Source of the DNA: Cloacibacterium normanense
GTDB lineage: Bacteria; Bacteroidota; Bacteroidia; Flavobacteriales; Weeksellaceae
Direction of reading: 5' to 3'
Length of the DNA stretch: 64,000 nucleotides
NCBI RefSeq assembly: GCF_003860565.1
Contig: NZ_CP034157.1
Coordinates: 558,001 to 622,000 of the forward strand
Made by a program: the position numbers and the translations under genes. Of the stretch, positions 62,492 to 64,000 are shown one piece after another. Every line of letters begins with the position of its first letter. The stretch's first letter is position 1. The notes beneath the pieces are model-generated. The model saw nothing but the letters and a program-made list of their open reading frames with translations, did not search any database and was not told the DNA's origin.

Positions 62492-63220
62492 CTATTTCTT
62501 CTTCTCCACAAAAACCTTTGCCAAAAACAAACTCAATCCAATCACCAACAAGAAGTAAAATACATCTTGTGTATCAATCAAACCTCTTGTAAAGGCAATA
62601 AAATGATGATAAAAACCAAGATTTTGAAGCAAATAATCTGCGCCTCCCAACAACTTGAAATTGGCCAATTGTTCTATCCCAAAGTATAAAATGAAATTCA
62701 GGAAAACGCCCAATAAATAAGCCATAATTTGATTCGAGGAAAGTGAACTTGCCAAAATCCCAACCGCAGAAAATGCTGCAATGAGAAGAATAATCCCAAA
62801 ATAGCTTCCCAATGTAGCTCCTAAGTCTAAATTTCCTGCGGGAACGCCTAAAACGTAAACAGAGTAGAGGTAAACCAATGAAGGGAGTAAACATAAAATC
62901 CCAACCAAAAATACCGCGAAAAACTTCCCAGAAACGATTTCTGAAATGCTTAATGGTTGAGAAAAAAGCCATTGCAATGTTCCGTTTTGTTGTTCTTCAG
63001 CAAAAGATTTCATGGCTAATGCTGGAATAATGAACAAAAACAACCATGGTGAAAGCGTGAAAAAGCTCTGCAAACTGGCTGTTCCGATTTCTAAAATATT
63101 GAAATCATTCTCGAAAAAAAATAAAAATAAGGCAGAAATCAAAGAAAATGCACCGACGATAATCCATGCACTCCAATTCCCGAAATAACTCCAAAGTTCT
63201 TTTTTAAATATTGCAAACAT
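62492..63220 (-). CDS. gldF: GldF, gliding-associated ABC transporter permease
   Basis: 242 residues with six predicted membrane helices (first at WIIVGAFSLISALFLFF). ABC-2-type permease pattern with IPALAMKSFAEEQQNGTLQWL and LPLSISEIVSGKF-like QPLSISEIVSGKFFAVFL, as in GldF. It is upstream of gldG on the same strand. It would pair with GldG and a GldA ATPase encoded elsewhere. Confidence 0.93.
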   Translation of the reverse strand: MFAIFKKELWSYFGNWSAWIIVGAFSLISALFLFFFENDFNILEIGTASLQSFFTLSPWLFLFIIPALAMKSFAEEQQNGTLQWLFSQPLSISEIVSGKFFAVFLVGILCLLPSLVYLYSVYVLGVPAGNLDLGATLGSYFGIILLIAAFSAVGILASSLSSNQIMAYLLGVFLNFILYFGIEQLANFKLLGGADYLLQNLGFYHHFIAFTRGLIDTQDVFYFLLVIGLSLFLAKVFVEKKK

Positions 63221-63312
63221 ACTTTTGTCAATTTTTGCTTCTCAAGTCAATTTATTTTATAGTGAATTGCTTTGCGTTAATTTTTTAATTCACTTTTCAC
63301 AGCGTAGCGAAT

Positions 63313-63864
63313 TTACTTTTCACTTTTTTTCTTATTCACCAATTTTACCGTCATCATAATCACAAACACAATAACGAAAAATCCTGTAATTAATTGCCAC
63401 CAATTTTCAATGGTCAAAGATTTTAAAATTACTGTGAAAACCACTAAAAATAGAAGAAATGTTGCAATTTCATTGGCTTGTCTTAATTTGAGATTGGCGG
63501 TTTTTAGTTCACCGTTTTGTAGGTTTTTTATTTCTAATACTTTTTTCCAAGACCAATAATGGTAGATGAAAAGTCCTATGAGAAAGGCTATTTTCAACTG
63601 AAACCAAGACATTTGTAAAAGTGTAGGGTTCATTAAAATTAAAATTGTTCCAAAAATGGTCATCAAAACAAACGCAGGAACCGTGATAATATTCCATAAT
63701 CTTCTTGCCATAAAAACATATTGCTCACGTAAAATTTCTTTTTTAGGACTTTCGAAAGCATCAGTGTCTTTGTAATACACAAAAATTCTTACGAGATAAA
63801 AAATTCCCGCAAAATAACTCACCATAAAGATGATATGCAGCGCTTTTATGATTAAATAAGTCAT
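63313..63864 (-). CDS. hemJ: HemJ-like (CopD-family) membrane protein, probable protoporphyrinogen oxidase
   Basis: 183 residues with four to five membrane helices. The N-terminal ALHIIFMVSYFAGIFYLVRIFVYY, here given in part, contains the conserved His10 of HemJ, and ARRLWNIITVP and WFQLKIAFLIGLFIYHYWSW match later family blocks. HemJ oxidises protoporphyrinogen IX to protoporphyrin IX in heme synthesis in bacteria lacking HemY/HemG. It lies 92 bp upstream of gldF on the same strand, probably by chance. Confidence 0.8.
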   Translation of the reverse strand: MTYLIIKALHIIFMVSYFAGIFYLVRIFVYYKDTDAFESPKKEILREQYVFMARRLWNIITVPAFVLMTIFGTILILMNPTLLQMSWFQLKIAFLIGLFIYHYWSWKKVLEIKNLQNGELKTANLKLRQANEIATFLLFLVVFTVILKSLTIENWWQLITGFFVIVFVIMMTVKLVNKKKSEK

Positions 63865-63870
63865 GGTAAT

Positions 63871-63898
63871 TTACGATTTACGATTTACGATTTATAAT
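63871..63898 (+). repeat. Heptad array, TTACGAT type
   Basis: TTACGAT three times, then TTATAAT. It directly follows the hemJ start codon region and precedes a second array. Confidence 0.85.
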
Positions 63899-63902
63899 TT
63901 TT

Positions 63903-64000
63903 CTAACATCCAACATCTAACATCTAACATCTAACATCCAACATCTAACATCCATCATCTAACATCTAACATCCAACATCTAACATCCAACATCCATCAT
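63903..64000 (+). repeat. Heptad array at the window edge, 14 units
   Basis: Fourteen consecutive 7-bp units built from CTAACAT, CCAACAT and CCATCAT, running to the end of the window; the true length is unknown. Same unit set as 32469-32496. Confidence 0.95.

Noticed and set aside
63903-64000. Tandem array at the window end as a CRISPR
   Set aside because: Units are 7 bp with no spacers and no cas genes are present.

Overview
The window is AT-rich chromosomal DNA from a member of the Bacteroidota, most likely a flavobacterium of the Chryseobacterium/Cloacibacterium type (family Weeksellaceae). Reasons: it carries the type IX secretion and gliding genes porV, porU, gldJ, gldF and gldG; many secreted proteins have signal peptides ending in 'AQ'; candidate promoters match the Bacteroidota -7 consensus TAnnTTTG; and intergenic DNA is full of short palindromes and heptad repeats. 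The family-level placement is inference. No rRNA, tRNA or CRISPR array was found.

Layout. 1-12.9 kb: porV (cut by the window edge) and porU on the minus strand, divergent from gldJ-murF; a NUDIX hydrolase divergent from a small SRPBCC protein; anmK, lptC and an outer-membrane protein on the minus strand; holB (DNA polymerase III delta') on the plus strand. 12.9-14.3 kb: an intact IS3-family (IS150-type) element that has landed inside a terminator hairpin. 14.3-31.8 kb: a Cys/Lys-rich secreted peptide, corA, fabH, ppdK, the glycogen operon glgB-glgA-(small secreted protein)-glgC, two envelope proteins, then sucA-(secreted protein)-sucB and apaG. 31.8-37.4 kb: a DEDDh exonuclease, a glycosyltransferase/lipid A acyltransferase pair, a thioredoxin-like protein, an aldehyde dehydrogenase and an SDR oxidoreductase. 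37.4-45.5 kb: purine synthesis genes purB, purL, purC and purF, with a four-helix-bundle (S23-type) gene, flanked by inverted heptad arrays, between purC and purF. 45.5-55.3 kb: two beta-barrel proteins, aroB divergent from proline dehydrogenase, priA, dacB and kbl. 55.2-60.3 kb: an accessory segment with a 202-bp tandem duplication, a HepT-MntA toxin-antitoxin pair, a large fused nuclease/adenine methyltransferase (type IIG-like) and a DUF4268 protein. 60.3-64 kb: gldG, gldF and a HemJ-like membrane protein, ending in a 14-unit heptad array.

Most of the window is core metabolism and envelope assembly: type IX secretion and gliding, peptidoglycan synthesis and recycling (murF, anmK, dacB), LPS (lptC, acyltransferase, glycosyltransferase), glycogen storage, TCA cycle and purines. 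The unusual material is in the spaces between genes and in the 55-60 kb segment: 7-bp tandem arrays at several gene junctions, families of perfect palindromes (five of them inside the methyltransferase reading frame), and a probable defence operon joining the type IIG-like enzyme to HepT-MntA. Motifs, repeats and coordinates were read from the sequence by eye. Functions rest on recognised family motifs; no database search was run.
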